The position numbers and the translations under genes are program-made. DNA of 5,256 nt. Origin: Clostridiales bacterium. Its GTDB lineage: Bacteria; Bacillota; Clostridia; Oscillospirales; Oscillospiraceae. This document shows, piece after piece, positions 1 to 5,256 of this stretch. The stretch lies in NCBI GenBank assembly GCA_012728025.1, contig JAAYFX010000145.1, positions 1 through 5,256 on the forward strand, read 5' to 3'. How positions within the stretch are numbered: position 1 is the stretch's first letter; each line of letters begins with the position of its first letter. Below the pieces are notes generated by a model, which worked only from the letters and a program-made list of their open reading frames with translations, was not told the DNA's origin and made no database searches.

Positions 1-1929
1 ATAGCCGACTATATTGCCCAGAACATTTATATGCGTCCGGAAAAAAAGCAAGCCCTTCTGGAAGAAATAAGACCCCTTTCCCGCATTTCCCTTTTAAACC
101 GCTTTCTGGCTAAGGAAATCAGCATACTATCCATTGAGCAGGATTTAAATGAGCGCACCCATGAGCAGATGCGCAAATCCCAAAAGGATTTTTTCCTCCG
201 AGAGCAGCTTAAAATAATTCAGGCTGAGCTTGGGGAATTTGACGACGATTATGATGATATACGTGAATACAGAAACCAAATTCTTGACTTAAATCTTTCT
301 AATGAGCTTACAGAAAAGCTTCTTAAAGAGGTGGCCCACCTTTCAAAGCAACCCTCCGGCTCCTCGGAAGGCGCCGTTATACGCACTTATCTTGATACCT
401 GTTTGGAGCTTCCATGGAACCTGCGGACCACCGAAACCATAGATATTGAAAAAGCCAGTAAAATTTTGGATAATGACCATTTTGGGCTTATAAAAGTTAA
501 GGAGCGCATCTTAGAATACCTTGCCGTGCGAAAGCTTGCACCTGACCTTAAGGGCACAGTTCTTTGCCTTGTAGGCCCTCCGGGGACGGGTAAAACCAGT
601 GTTGCCATGAGCATTGCCAGAGCAACCAACCGTAAGCTTGCCCGCATTTCTTTAGGGGGCGTTCACGACGAGGCGGAAATTCGAGGTCATAGGAAAACCT
701 ATGTGGGCGCAATGCCCGGCCGCATAATAGCGGGACTTATTCAGGCAAAAAGCTCAAACCCTTTAATGCTCCTTGATGAGATTGATAAACTGGGCAGCGA
801 CCATAGGGGCGACCCTGCGGCAGCCCTTTTGGAGGCTCTTGATGCAGAGCAAAACTATGCCTTCCGTGACCATTACCTTGAAATACCCTATGACCTTTCA
901 GACTGCCTTTTTATAACAACGGCAAACACAACGGACTCCATACCCAGAGCCCTTTTAGACCGTATGGAGGTTATAGAGCTTTCAAGTTATACCGACGAGG
1001 AAAAGCTTCAAATTGTAAAGCGCCATCTGCTTTCAAAGCAACGCAAAAAGCACGGTCTTTCTGCTGCCCAGCTAAGGCTTAGTGATGATGCGATTCGTGA
1101 GCTTATAAACCTCTATACCAAGGAATCAGGCGTTAGAATTTTAGAACGAGAGCTTGCAAACATCTGCCGTAAAACGGCAAAGAGAATAGCTGACGGGGAA
1201 ATTAAAAGTATGCGCCTTCGCTCTGGTATGCTGGAAGGTCTTTTAGGCCCTGCCAAATATAAACCGGACACCTTGGCTCCAGCAGATGAAATCGGCCTTG
1301 TGCGGGGCCTTGCATGGACATCTGTGGGCGGCACTGTGCTAGATGTGGAGGTAAGCGTTCTTGAAGGCTCCGGCGAGCTTGTTTTAACCGGAAATCTTGG
1401 GAATGTTATGAAGGAGTCTGCCAAGGCCGCTTTAAGCTATATCCGCAGTCGCAGGGCGATTTTGGGCATTCCCCAAGACTTCCATAAAACTTGCGACTTG
1501 CATATCCACTTTCCCGAGGCGGCAGTTTCAAAAGACGGCCCCTCAGCAGGCATAACCATTTGCATAGCCCTCATTTCCGCCCTTACAGGAACGCCGGTGC
1601 GTCGGGACGTTGCCATGACAGGGGAAATAAGCCTTAGGGGCAGGGTGCTGCCCATAGGCGGCCTGCGGGAAAAAACCATGGCGGCTCTGCGCTCTGGCGT
1701 AAAAACAGTTATTATTCCTCTGGATAACGAAAAAGACCTTGAGGATATTGACCCCAGTGTCCGTGCGGCTTTAAACTTTGTCGCCACAGACCATATCGAC
1801 AATATTTTGGACATTGCTTTAAACCGTGAGTTTCGGGTCAATGATGCCGAGGGAGCAATTGAGGGTGAGGCCCTCATTCCGATTATAGATTCCGGTGATA
1901 CAATTTGCTCCTCAAGACTGAGACAATAG
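1..1929 (+). CDS. lon: ATP-dependent protease Lon (LonA type), 5'-partial
   Basis: Lon is a cytosolic AAA+ serine protease that unfolds and degrades damaged and regulatory proteins. The frame is open from base 1, so the ATG at 31 is internal. Visible parts in order are the end of the N-terminal domain with its coiled coil (about 31-330), the AAA+ module and the protease domain. Key sites are Walker A GPPGTGKT at 574-597, Walker B LLDEID with Asp-Glu at 775-780, sensor-1 Asn at 925-927, a probable arginine finger at 961-963 and sensor-2 Arg at 1135-1137. The catalytic Ser of DGPSAG is at 1543-1545 and the catalytic Lys at 1672-1674. Their spacing of 43 residues equals E. coli Lon S679/K722, and the numbering implies that about 164 N-terminal residues are off the edge. 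The catalytic motif reads SKDGPSAG where PKDGPSAG is usual. The tail after the Lys is 84 residues against 62 in E. coli. All catalytic residues are present, so the enzyme should be active. Confidence 0.97.
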   Translation: MADYIAQNIYMRPEKKQALLEEIRPLSRISLLNRFLAKEISILSIEQDLNERTHEQMRKSQKDFFLREQLKIIQAELGEFDDDYDDIREYRNQILDLNLSNELTEKLLKEVAHLSKQPSGSSEGAVIRTYLDTCLELPWNLRTTETIDIEKASKILDNDHFGLIKVKERILEYLAVRKLAPDLKGTVLCLVGPPGTGKTSVAMSIARATNRKLARISLGGVHDEAEIRGHRKTYVGAMPGRIIAGLIQAKSSNPLMLLDEIDKLGSDHRGDPAAALLEALDAEQNYAFRDHYLEIPYDLSDCLFITTANTTDSIPRALLDRMEVIELSSYTDEEKLQIVKRHLLSKQRKKHGLSAAQLRLSDDAIRELINLYTKESGVRILERELANICRKTAKRIADGEIKSMRLRSGMLEGLLGPAKYKPDTLAPADEIGLVRGLAWTSVGGTVLDVEVSVLEGSGELVLTGNLGNVMKESAKAALSYIRSRRAILGIPQDFHKTCDLHIHFPEAAVSKDGPSAGITICIALISALTGTPVRRDVAMTGEISLRGRVLPIGGLREKTMAALRSGVKTVIIPLDNEKDLEDIDPSVRAALNFVATDHIDNILDIALNREFRVNDAEGAIEGEALIPIIDSGDTICSSRLRQ

Positions 1930-1934
1930 GTGAT
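1928..1934 (+). promoter_or_regulatory. Ribosome binding site deciding the ysxC start
   Basis: AGGTGAT overlaps the TAG stop of lon and lies 3 nt before the ATG at 1938 (core GGTGA at 1929-1933, 4 nt gap). It matches the GGTGA half of the extended Shine-Dalgarno. This favours 1938 over the in-frame ATG at 1905, which lies inside lon. The overlap suggests that ysxC translation is coupled to termination on lon. Confidence 0.75.
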
Positions 1935-1937
1935 ATT

Positions 1938-2522
1938 ATGAACATTCACAACACAGAATTTATTAAATCGGCGGCACAGCCCAAGGATTTTATTGAAGCC
2001 ACCATGCCTTCCATTGTTTTTGCGGGCAAGTCAAATGTGGGCAAATCCTCGGTTATAAACCGCCTGCTTAACAGGAAAAACTTTGCAAGGGTAGGCCAAT
2101 CTCCGGGAAAAACCGTACACGTAAACTACTTTCTCATTGACAATAAAGCTTATTTTGTCGACTTGCCCGGCTATGGCTACGCCAAGGTTTCCAAGGAAGA
2201 AAAGGCCCGATGGGGCCGTCTTATGGAGCGGTTTTTTGCAATGGAAAATCTCATTACCCTTGGGGTCATGATTGTTGACAGCAGGCACAAGCCCACCTTG
2301 GACGATGTTACAATGGCCCATTGGTTTAAGGCCACAGGCTGTCCTATGGTGGTTGTCGCCAACAAATGCGATAAACTTAAAAAAGGCGAGATTGAGCCTA
2401 ATATTCAAATTATCCGTGAAACCCTGACCCTTCCGGAGTGGGTTAAAATCCTTCCCTTTTCCGCTGAAAAAGGAGATGGCAGGGAAGAACTTTTGGATGA
2501 AATATTAAACTATGTAAAATAA
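1938..2522 (+). CDS. ysxC: Ribosome biogenesis GTP-binding protein YsxC/EngB (YihA)
   Basis: This is a 194-residue TRAFAC-class GTPase of the EngB/YihA/YsxC family (B. subtilis YsxC is about 195), which acts in late assembly of the large ribosomal subunit and is essential in several bacteria. G motifs are in order: G1 GKSNVGKS at residues 30-37, G2 Thr59 within SPGKT, G3 DLPG at 75-78 followed by YGYAKVS, G4 NKCD at 142-145, and G5 SAEKG at 175-179. The family signature around G3 and the conserved RWGRLME after it separate it from Era and Der GTPases. The start at 1938 gives MNIHNTEFIKSA, the usual family N-terminus; the ATG at 1905 would add 11 residues read inside lon. It follows lon by 8 nt and is followed by a probable terminator, so it appears to be the last gene of a lon operon. 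G4 is NKCD, where many homologues have TKxD; both bind guanine. Confidence 0.96.
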   Translation: MNIHNTEFIKSAAQPKDFIEATMPSIVFAGKSNVGKSSVINRLLNRKNFARVGQSPGKTVHVNYFLIDNKAYFVDLPGYGYAKVSKEEKARWGRLMERFFAMENLITLGVMIVDSRHKPTLDDVTMAHWFKATGCPMVVVANKCDKLKKGEIEPNIQIIRETLTLPEWVKILPFSAEKGDGREELLDEILNYVK

Positions 2523-2523
2523 G

Positions 2524-2598
2524 GGGCGCGCGGGAGTAAGGCGGCTTTGCCGGTTTTGTTGCCGGCAGGGGTGTTTTTACTCCCGCCCTTGTATTTTT
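2524..2598 (+). terminator. Probable rho-independent terminator after ysxC
   Basis: The outer stem is CGGGAGTAA (2531-2539) paired with TTACTCCCG (2577-2585), extended by G2530-C2586. The enclosed region forms a second stem, TGCCGG (2548-2553) with CCGGCA (2562-2567), with an 8-nt loop. A bulged extension using G2525-G2526 with C2587-C2588 would bring the stem base next to the T-rich tail at 2589-2598 (8 of 10 are T, interrupted by G and A). The position directly after ysxC and before a promoter fits termination of the lon-ysxC transcript. The interrupted T-tract and the branched stem make it less than textbook, so partial read-through is possible. Confidence 0.65.
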
Positions 2599-2617
2599 GA
2601 AGCCTTTTTGGTATAAT
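2589..2617 (+). promoter_or_regulatory. Probable housekeeping sigma promoter for M50-scpA-scpB-DUF2953
   Basis: The -10 box is a perfect TATAAT at 2612-2617, preceded directly by TGG (2609-2611), giving the extended -10 form TGnTATAAT. A weak -35 candidate, TTGTAT at 2589-2594 (TTG conserved), lies at the ideal 17-nt spacing. Transcription would start near 2624, leaving a leader of about 38 nt before the proposed M50 start. The -35 region coincides with the T-rich tail of the upstream terminator. Confidence 0.7.
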
Positions 2618-2648
2618 CAGGCGGTACAATACGCCTTTTTCCTTGAAA

Positions 2649-2656
2649 GGGAGGGG
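2649..2656 (+). promoter_or_regulatory. Strong ribosome binding site in front of an ATA codon
   Basis: GGGAGGGG contains the core GGAGG at 2650-2654, exactly 7 nt before ATA at 2662-2664. No ATG, GTG, TTG or CTG lies in the M50 frame between the upstream stop (TGA, 2644-2646) and the GTG at 2749. This site therefore supports initiation at the ATA, or at an ATG that has been changed to ATA. Confidence 0.7.
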
Positions 2657-2661
2657 TAAGC

Positions 2662-3339
2662 ATAGAAACTTTTAAAACCTTTTTAAACGGTCTTAACTGG
2701 AGCGTTTTAACAAGCATTCTCATATCCATCATACCTGCTCTTATCTGCGTGACATTTCACGAGCTTTGTCACGGCTTTGTCGCCTACAAACTAGGTGACA
2801 ATACGGCAAAAAACGCAGGCAGACTTACCCTTAACCCCATAAGGCATATAGACCCAATGGGGCTTATGATGATGGTGATTTTTAAATTTGGCTGGGCGAA
2901 GCCTGTGCCTGTCAATATGGGAAACTTTAAAAAACCCAAAAGGGACATGGCCATAACCGCCCTTGCCGGCCCTGTTTCAAACATAATTCTCGCCGCCTTT
3001 ATCCTCCTTATCTATGGGTTTTTATATATCCCTCTTTATAAGCTGGGAGAGGCCGGCATTGTAATTATGGATACCCTTGTAACAACGGCATACTTAAGCT
3101 GCGCTCTTGCGGTGTTTAACCTTATCCCCGTGCCCCCTCTTGACGGTTCAAAGGTATTGTTTTCTGTTCTGTCGGAGAAAAATTATTACAAGCTCATGCG
3201 CTATGAGCGCTATGGCATGATAGTTTTGTTCATTCTTATAGCGGCGCAGACATTCACCCCCTTTCTTATAAAGGCGACACAGGCGCTTATGACATATCTT
3301 TCCGTTCTGACAAGGTTTGGTCTTTCCTTTAGTTTCTAG
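2662..3339 (+). CDS. Site-2 protease family (M50) membrane zinc metallopeptidase
   Basis: This is a small intramembrane zinc metallopeptidase of the M50 / YwhC-like group, about 225 residues from the proposed ATA start. Zinc ligands and catalytic residues are visible: HELCH at residues 33-37 (His33, Glu34, His37) and the second motif NLIPVPPLDG with Asn153 and Asp161. The family signature around GRLTLNP, HIDPMG and WAKPVPVN is intact. Hydrophobic segments lie at about 14-33, 96-123, 132-155 and 185-209, with the active-site motifs in or next to them. The only canonical in-frame start is GTG at 2749, three codons before HELCH; starting there would remove the first helix that family members have, so I place the start at ATA 2662, 7 nt after GGAGG. 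The gene leads the operon with scpA. YwhC-like members have few known substrates, so its target is unknown; lack of a PDZ domain separates it from RseP. Family is certain, start less so. Confidence 0.9.
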   Translation: METFKTFLNGLNWSVLTSILISIIPALICVTFHELCHGFVAYKLGDNTAKNAGRLTLNPIRHIDPMGLMMMVIFKFGWAKPVPVNMGNFKKPKRDMAITALAGPVSNIILAAFILLIYGFLYIPLYKLGEAGIVIMDTLVTTAYLSCALAVFNLIPVPPLDGSKVLFSVLSEKNYYKLMRYERYGMIVLFILIAAQTFTPFLIKATQALMTYLSVLTRFGLSFSF

Positions 3340-3356
3340 GGCATGGCCGAAAAGGC

Positions 3357-3382
3357 GCCTTATGGCTTTCAAACTATAAGGC
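3357..3382 (+). repeat. Inverted repeat (hairpin) just upstream of scpA
   Basis: GCCTTATGG (3357-3365) pairs with CTATAAGGC (3374-3382): seven Watson-Crick pairs, one G-U and a closing G-C, with an 8-nt loop. It fills much of the 50-nt gap between the M50 gene and scpA and ends 2 nt before AGGA of the scpA ribosome site. No T-tract follows, so it is not a normal terminator. A competing 10-bp palindrome, AAGGCGCCTT, overlaps the left arm at 3352-3361. Function is unknown; mRNA processing, stability or translation control are options. Confidence 0.45.
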
Positions 3383-3389
3383 ATAGGAA

Positions 3390-4184
3390 ATGGATGTGAA
3401 AATGAAAAACCCCACCTTTCACCTTGAGGGCATCGTAAAAAGCAGTGATGAGATGCAGGATTTCACAGGGCCTTTAACCCTTATTCTTATGCTTCTCTCG
3501 AAAAACAAAATTGAGATACGTGACCTGAAAATTTCCGAAATTCTAGACCAATATCTTGAACATATAAGCAAAATGCAGGAGATGGATTTAGACATTGCCA
3601 GCGAGTTTGTCCAGATGGCCTCCCATCTTGTCTATATAAAAACAAGAACCCTGCTCTCCGGCGATGAGGAAGTTTCCGAGCTGGAGGAGCTTATGTCATC
3701 ACTGGAGCAAATACGCTGTCACGATGCTTATATGAGCATTAAGGCGGTGACTGAGGAGCTATCTCGTATGTCACAGCAGGGGCTTCTCATGTTTTCCAAG
3801 GAGCCGGAGCCTCTTAAAACCTTCGACTCCGGTGAATACCGTTACAGCCACCAGCCACAAGAGCTTATAAATGCGCTGTTTAGTGTTTTTTCTAAAAACA
3901 CAAGCTCCGGACAGGAAACACCTTCCATGCCAAAGCGCATCATATACGGCGTTCGGCAAAAAAGCTCCCAGCTTATTGAACTTTTACGCAATAGCAGCTC
4001 CATACCTCTTCGTGAGCTTTACGAAATCAGCCGTAGCCGCTCGGAGCTTATTGCCACCTTTATCTCTGTTTTAGAGCTTTGCAGCCATGGCAGCATAAGC
4101 CTTTATAGTAACGGGGGGGAAATGTCCGTAACCCTTATCGGAGAGCCTCCCGAAGATTTTACCGAAGAAACCTTTAGTGAATAG
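3390..4184 (+). CDS. scpA: Segregation and condensation protein A (ScpA, kleisin)
   Basis: ScpA is the kleisin subunit that bridges the SMC heads and binds ScpB, forming the condensin that compacts and segregates the chromosome origin region. The protein has 264 residues (B. subtilis ScpA about 251). The N-terminal SMC-binding helical region holds FTGPLTLILMLL (from residue 25), the counterpart of the usual FEGPLDLLL, then the conserved MASHLVYIKTRTLL at 77-90. The middle, about 90-175, is variable and would carry the ScpB-binding linker. The C-terminal winged helix lies at about 180-255, with LRELYEISRSRSELIATFISVLEL. Two starts are possible: ATG 3390 with AGGA only 1 nt away, or ATG 3402 (residue 5) with AGGA 13 nt away or GGATGTGA close by. 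Neither is clearly better. The scpB gene follows after 14 nt, the near-universal pairing. The N-terminus with LEGIVKSS before the GPL motif resembles ruminococcal ScpA more than Bacillus (from memory). Confidence 0.95.
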   Translation: MDVKMKNPTFHLEGIVKSSDEMQDFTGPLTLILMLLSKNKIEIRDLKISEILDQYLEHISKMQEMDLDIASEFVQMASHLVYIKTRTLLSGDEEVSELEELMSSLEQIRCHDAYMSIKAVTEELSRMSQQGLLMFSKEPEPLKTFDSGEYRYSHQPQELINALFSVFSKNTSSGQETPSMPKRIIYGVRQKSSQLIELLRNSSSIPLRELYEISRSRSELIATFISVLELCSHGSISLYSNGGEMSVTLIGEPPEDFTEETFSE

Positions 4185-4198
4185 GAAAGAGCCTTTTA

Positions 4199-4798
4199 AT
4201 GGATAATAAGGAAATTGAAAGTGCAATAGAGGCTATACTTTTTGCAGCAGGTGAGCCGATTCCGGCATCCAGAATAGCCCTTGTTTTAGGGATTTCTGAT
4301 GACGAGGTTCACGAGTGCGCAAAAAAGCTCTCCGACGAATACAGCTTTAACCGTCGGGGCATAAGGCTTGCACGTATGGGAGACAGCCTCCAGCTTTGCA
4401 GCGCACCGGAGTTTTCTCAGGAGATTGTTAGAGCCTTGGAGCGCAGAAAACCGCCAAGACTTAGCCAGCCTGCTTTGGAGGTTCTCTCTATCTGCGCTTA
4501 TTTTCAGCCGGTAACCCGAGCTTATGTGGACCAAATTCGTGGAGTGGACAGTTCTTATACAATGGGTGTTTTGCTGGAAAGAGGGCTTATAGAGGCTTGC
4601 GGTAAGCTGGATGTCACCGGCAGACCCTCTATATACCGCACCACAGAGCTGTTTCTTCGGACAATGGGCATATCTGATTTATCCGAGCTGCCAAAGCTTC
4701 CCGAAGCCGGCTCCGACGAGAGCAGAGAGCAGCTTGGAAGCCTTTTGGAGGCTGTGAAAGCCGAAGAAATAAAGCAAATGTCCATAGAGGAAAACTAG
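4199..4798 (+). CDS. scpB: Segregation and condensation protein B (ScpB)
   Basis: ScpB is the winged-helix (kite) subunit of SMC-ScpAB; it dimerises and binds the central part of ScpA. At 199 residues the length is normal for the family. The first winged helix covers about 1-80 (ESAIEAILFAAGEPIP at the start is typical). The second covers about 85-165 and carries the strongest signature: LSQPALEVLSICAYFQPVTRA at 88-108, IRGVDSS, LLERGLIEACGKLDVTGRPSIYRTTELFL, ending in LSELPKLP. The acidic tail after residue 168 is the usual variable end. The start at ATG 4199 follows AGGA at 4183-4186 that overlaps the scpA stop; the 12-nt spacing is long, but the N-terminus aligns well with family members. 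The gene is directly downstream of scpA and upstream of the DUF2953 gene, consistent with one transcript. Confidence 0.96.
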   Translation: MDNKEIESAIEAILFAAGEPIPASRIALVLGISDDEVHECAKKLSDEYSFNRRGIRLARMGDSLQLCSAPEFSQEIVRALERRKPPRLSQPALEVLSICAYFQPVTRAYVDQIRGVDSSYTMGVLLERGLIEACGKLDVTGRPSIYRTTELFLRTMGISDLSELPKLPEAGSDESREQLGSLLEAVKAEEIKQMSIEEN

Positions 4799-4818
4799 GC
4801 TTTTCCCAAATCGCTGAA

Positions 4819-4827
4819 GGGAGTGAG
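4819..4827 (+). promoter_or_regulatory. Ribosome binding site deciding the TTG start of the DUF2953 gene
   Basis: GGGAGTGAG contains GGAG at 4820-4823, 7 nt before TTG at 4831. The reading frame has no ATG upstream between the scpB end and this point, so the site fixes the TTG as start. Its context is similar to the site in front of the M50 gene, where AAGGGAG also precedes a non-ATG codon. Confidence 0.75.
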
Positions 4828-4830
4828 CAT

Positions 4831-5256
4831 TTGAAAGCACTTCTTATCATATTTATAATTTTTTCCGTTCTCCTGCTGCTCCCCATTGGTATAGACGGAG
4901 GCTATGACGGCAAGGCCTTCCGCCTTTATGCCCGCATCGGTCTTATAAATATTAAGCTTTTCCCAAGGCGCAAAAAAGCTCAAAAACCAAAAAAGCCCAA
5001 GCCTCCTAAGCCCGAAAAAGCTAAAAAGGCGAAAAAAGAAAAAAAGAAAAAGCCCCCCATGACAAAGGATGACATTTTCGCTCTTATTAAAATGGGGCTT
5101 AAGTCCTTGGCTCGCTTAAGGCGGCGCCTTAGCGTAAATTATCTTCGGCTGCACTACACCGCCGCTGCCGGCGATCCCTTTAATACAGCCATAGCCTATG
5201 GCATCGGCTCTGCCTTTATGGGTACAGTTGTGCCTTTGGTTGAAGGCGCTTTTAAC
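4831..5256 (+). CDS. DUF2953 domain protein (YtfI-like), 3'-partial
   Basis: The open frame from TTG 4831 runs 142 codons to the window edge without a stop. Residues 4-19 form a hydrophobic helix (ALLIIFIIFSVLLLLP), a likely N-terminal membrane anchor or uncleaved signal. The segment GYDGKAFRLYARIGLINIKLFP is followed by a lysine-rich stretch at 48-74 (16 Lys in 27 residues). Then come the family-like segments DDIFALIKMGLKSLARLRRRL and LHYTAAAGDPFNTAIAYG. This pattern of anchor, short strand region, charged linker, and an LRRRL...GDP...TA...YG motif matches DUF2953, found in spore-forming Firmicutes. In many clostridia it follows scpB and precedes a GerW/YtfJ sporulation gene, which would lie just off the right edge (inference). 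Its molecular role is not established. The family call is from remembered signatures, and the C-terminal half cannot be checked here. Confidence 0.85.
   Translation, partial: MKALLIIFIIFSVLLLLPIGIDGGYDGKAFRLYARIGLINIKLFPRRKKAQKPKKPKPPKPEKAKKAKKEKKKKPPMTKDDIFALIKMGLKSLARLRRRLSVNYLRLHYTAAAGDPFNTAIAYGIGSAFMGTVVPLVEGAFN

Noticed and set aside
387..647. Minus-strand open frame opposite the Lon Walker A region
   Set aside because: Sequence is the reverse reading of conserved lon codons, with no ribosome site or domain.
1905..1940. Upstream ATG start for ysxC at 1905
   Set aside because: Lies within lon, lacks a ribosome site, and adds 11 residues not seen in the family; ATG 1938 has AGGTGAT in front.
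1437..1949. 170-codon open frame on the minus strand opposite lon
   Set aside because: It lies wholly against the highly conserved Lon protease domain, has no recognisable domain, and is explained by the codon bias of lon; the protein is rich in Ser, Arg and Ile as expected for a shadow frame.
2619..2640. Small hairpin AGGCG/CGCCT followed by TTTTT as a second terminator
   Set aside because: Only 5 bp of stem, and it straddles the predicted transcription start near 2624; could be a weak backup for the upstream transcript but not well supported.
2523..2661. Riboswitch or small RNA in the ysxC-M50 gap
   Set aside because: The 139 nt are accounted for by a terminator, a promoter and a short leader; no known aptamer core is visible.
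2749..3339. M50 gene started at GTG 2749
   Set aside because: No Shine-Dalgarno before it, and it removes the first membrane helix three codons before HExxH; kept only as the fallback start.
3148..3384. 78-codon minus-strand frame crossing the M50-scpA gap
   Set aside because: Overlaps the conserved M50 catalytic Asp region; no family similarity and no convincing start signal.
1..5256. Mobile element, CRISPR array, phage or defence island
   Set aside because: No transposase, integrase, direct-repeat array or terminal repeats seen; all genes are housekeeping and codon use looks uniform by eye.

Overview
The window looks like a core-genome segment of an anaerobic, low-to-mid-GC Firmicute, most likely a clostridium near the Oscillospiraceae/Ruminococcaceae. 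This rests on the gene set and order (lon-ysxC, then M50 peptidase-scpA-scpB-DUF2953), GGAGG-type Shine-Dalgarno sites, TTG starts, and a ScpA whose N-terminus resembles that branch more than Bacillus. The taxonomic call is inference from gene order and remembered family sequences, not from a search. Every gene lies on the + strand and about 95% of the window is coding.

Region 1 (1-2522) is the end of one operon. It holds a Lon ATP-dependent protease whose N-terminal ~165 residues lie off the left edge, followed 8 nt later by the ribosome-biogenesis GTPase YsxC/EngB. The lon-ysxC pairing is also found in Bacillus subtilis. Region 2 (2523-2661) is a compact boundary: a long two-part stem-loop with a T-rich tail (probable terminator), whose tail doubles as the -35 region of a promoter with a perfect extended -10 (TGGTATAAT).

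Region 3 (2662-5256) is a second operon: a small membrane M50 (site-2-protease-like) metallopeptidase, then ScpA and ScpB, the two non-SMC subunits of the bacterial condensin, then the start of a membrane-anchored DUF2953 protein that runs off the right edge. Gaps are 50, 14 and 32 nt, with no convincing internal terminator, so cotranscription is likely.

I found no mobile element, CRISPR array, phage gene, tRNA or rRNA, and no evidence of a new defence or biosynthetic system. The most notable point is that the M50 gene has no ATG, GTG, TTG or CTG upstream of its HExxH motif. A strong Shine-Dalgarno sits 7 nt before an in-frame ATA codon, so either the gene uses a rare ATA start or the sequence has a changed start codon. 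An automated start at the GTG of position 2749 would remove the first membrane helix. Smaller points are a hairpin just before scpA, a GPLT in place of GPLD motif in ScpA, and a lysine-rich linker in the DUF2953 protein.
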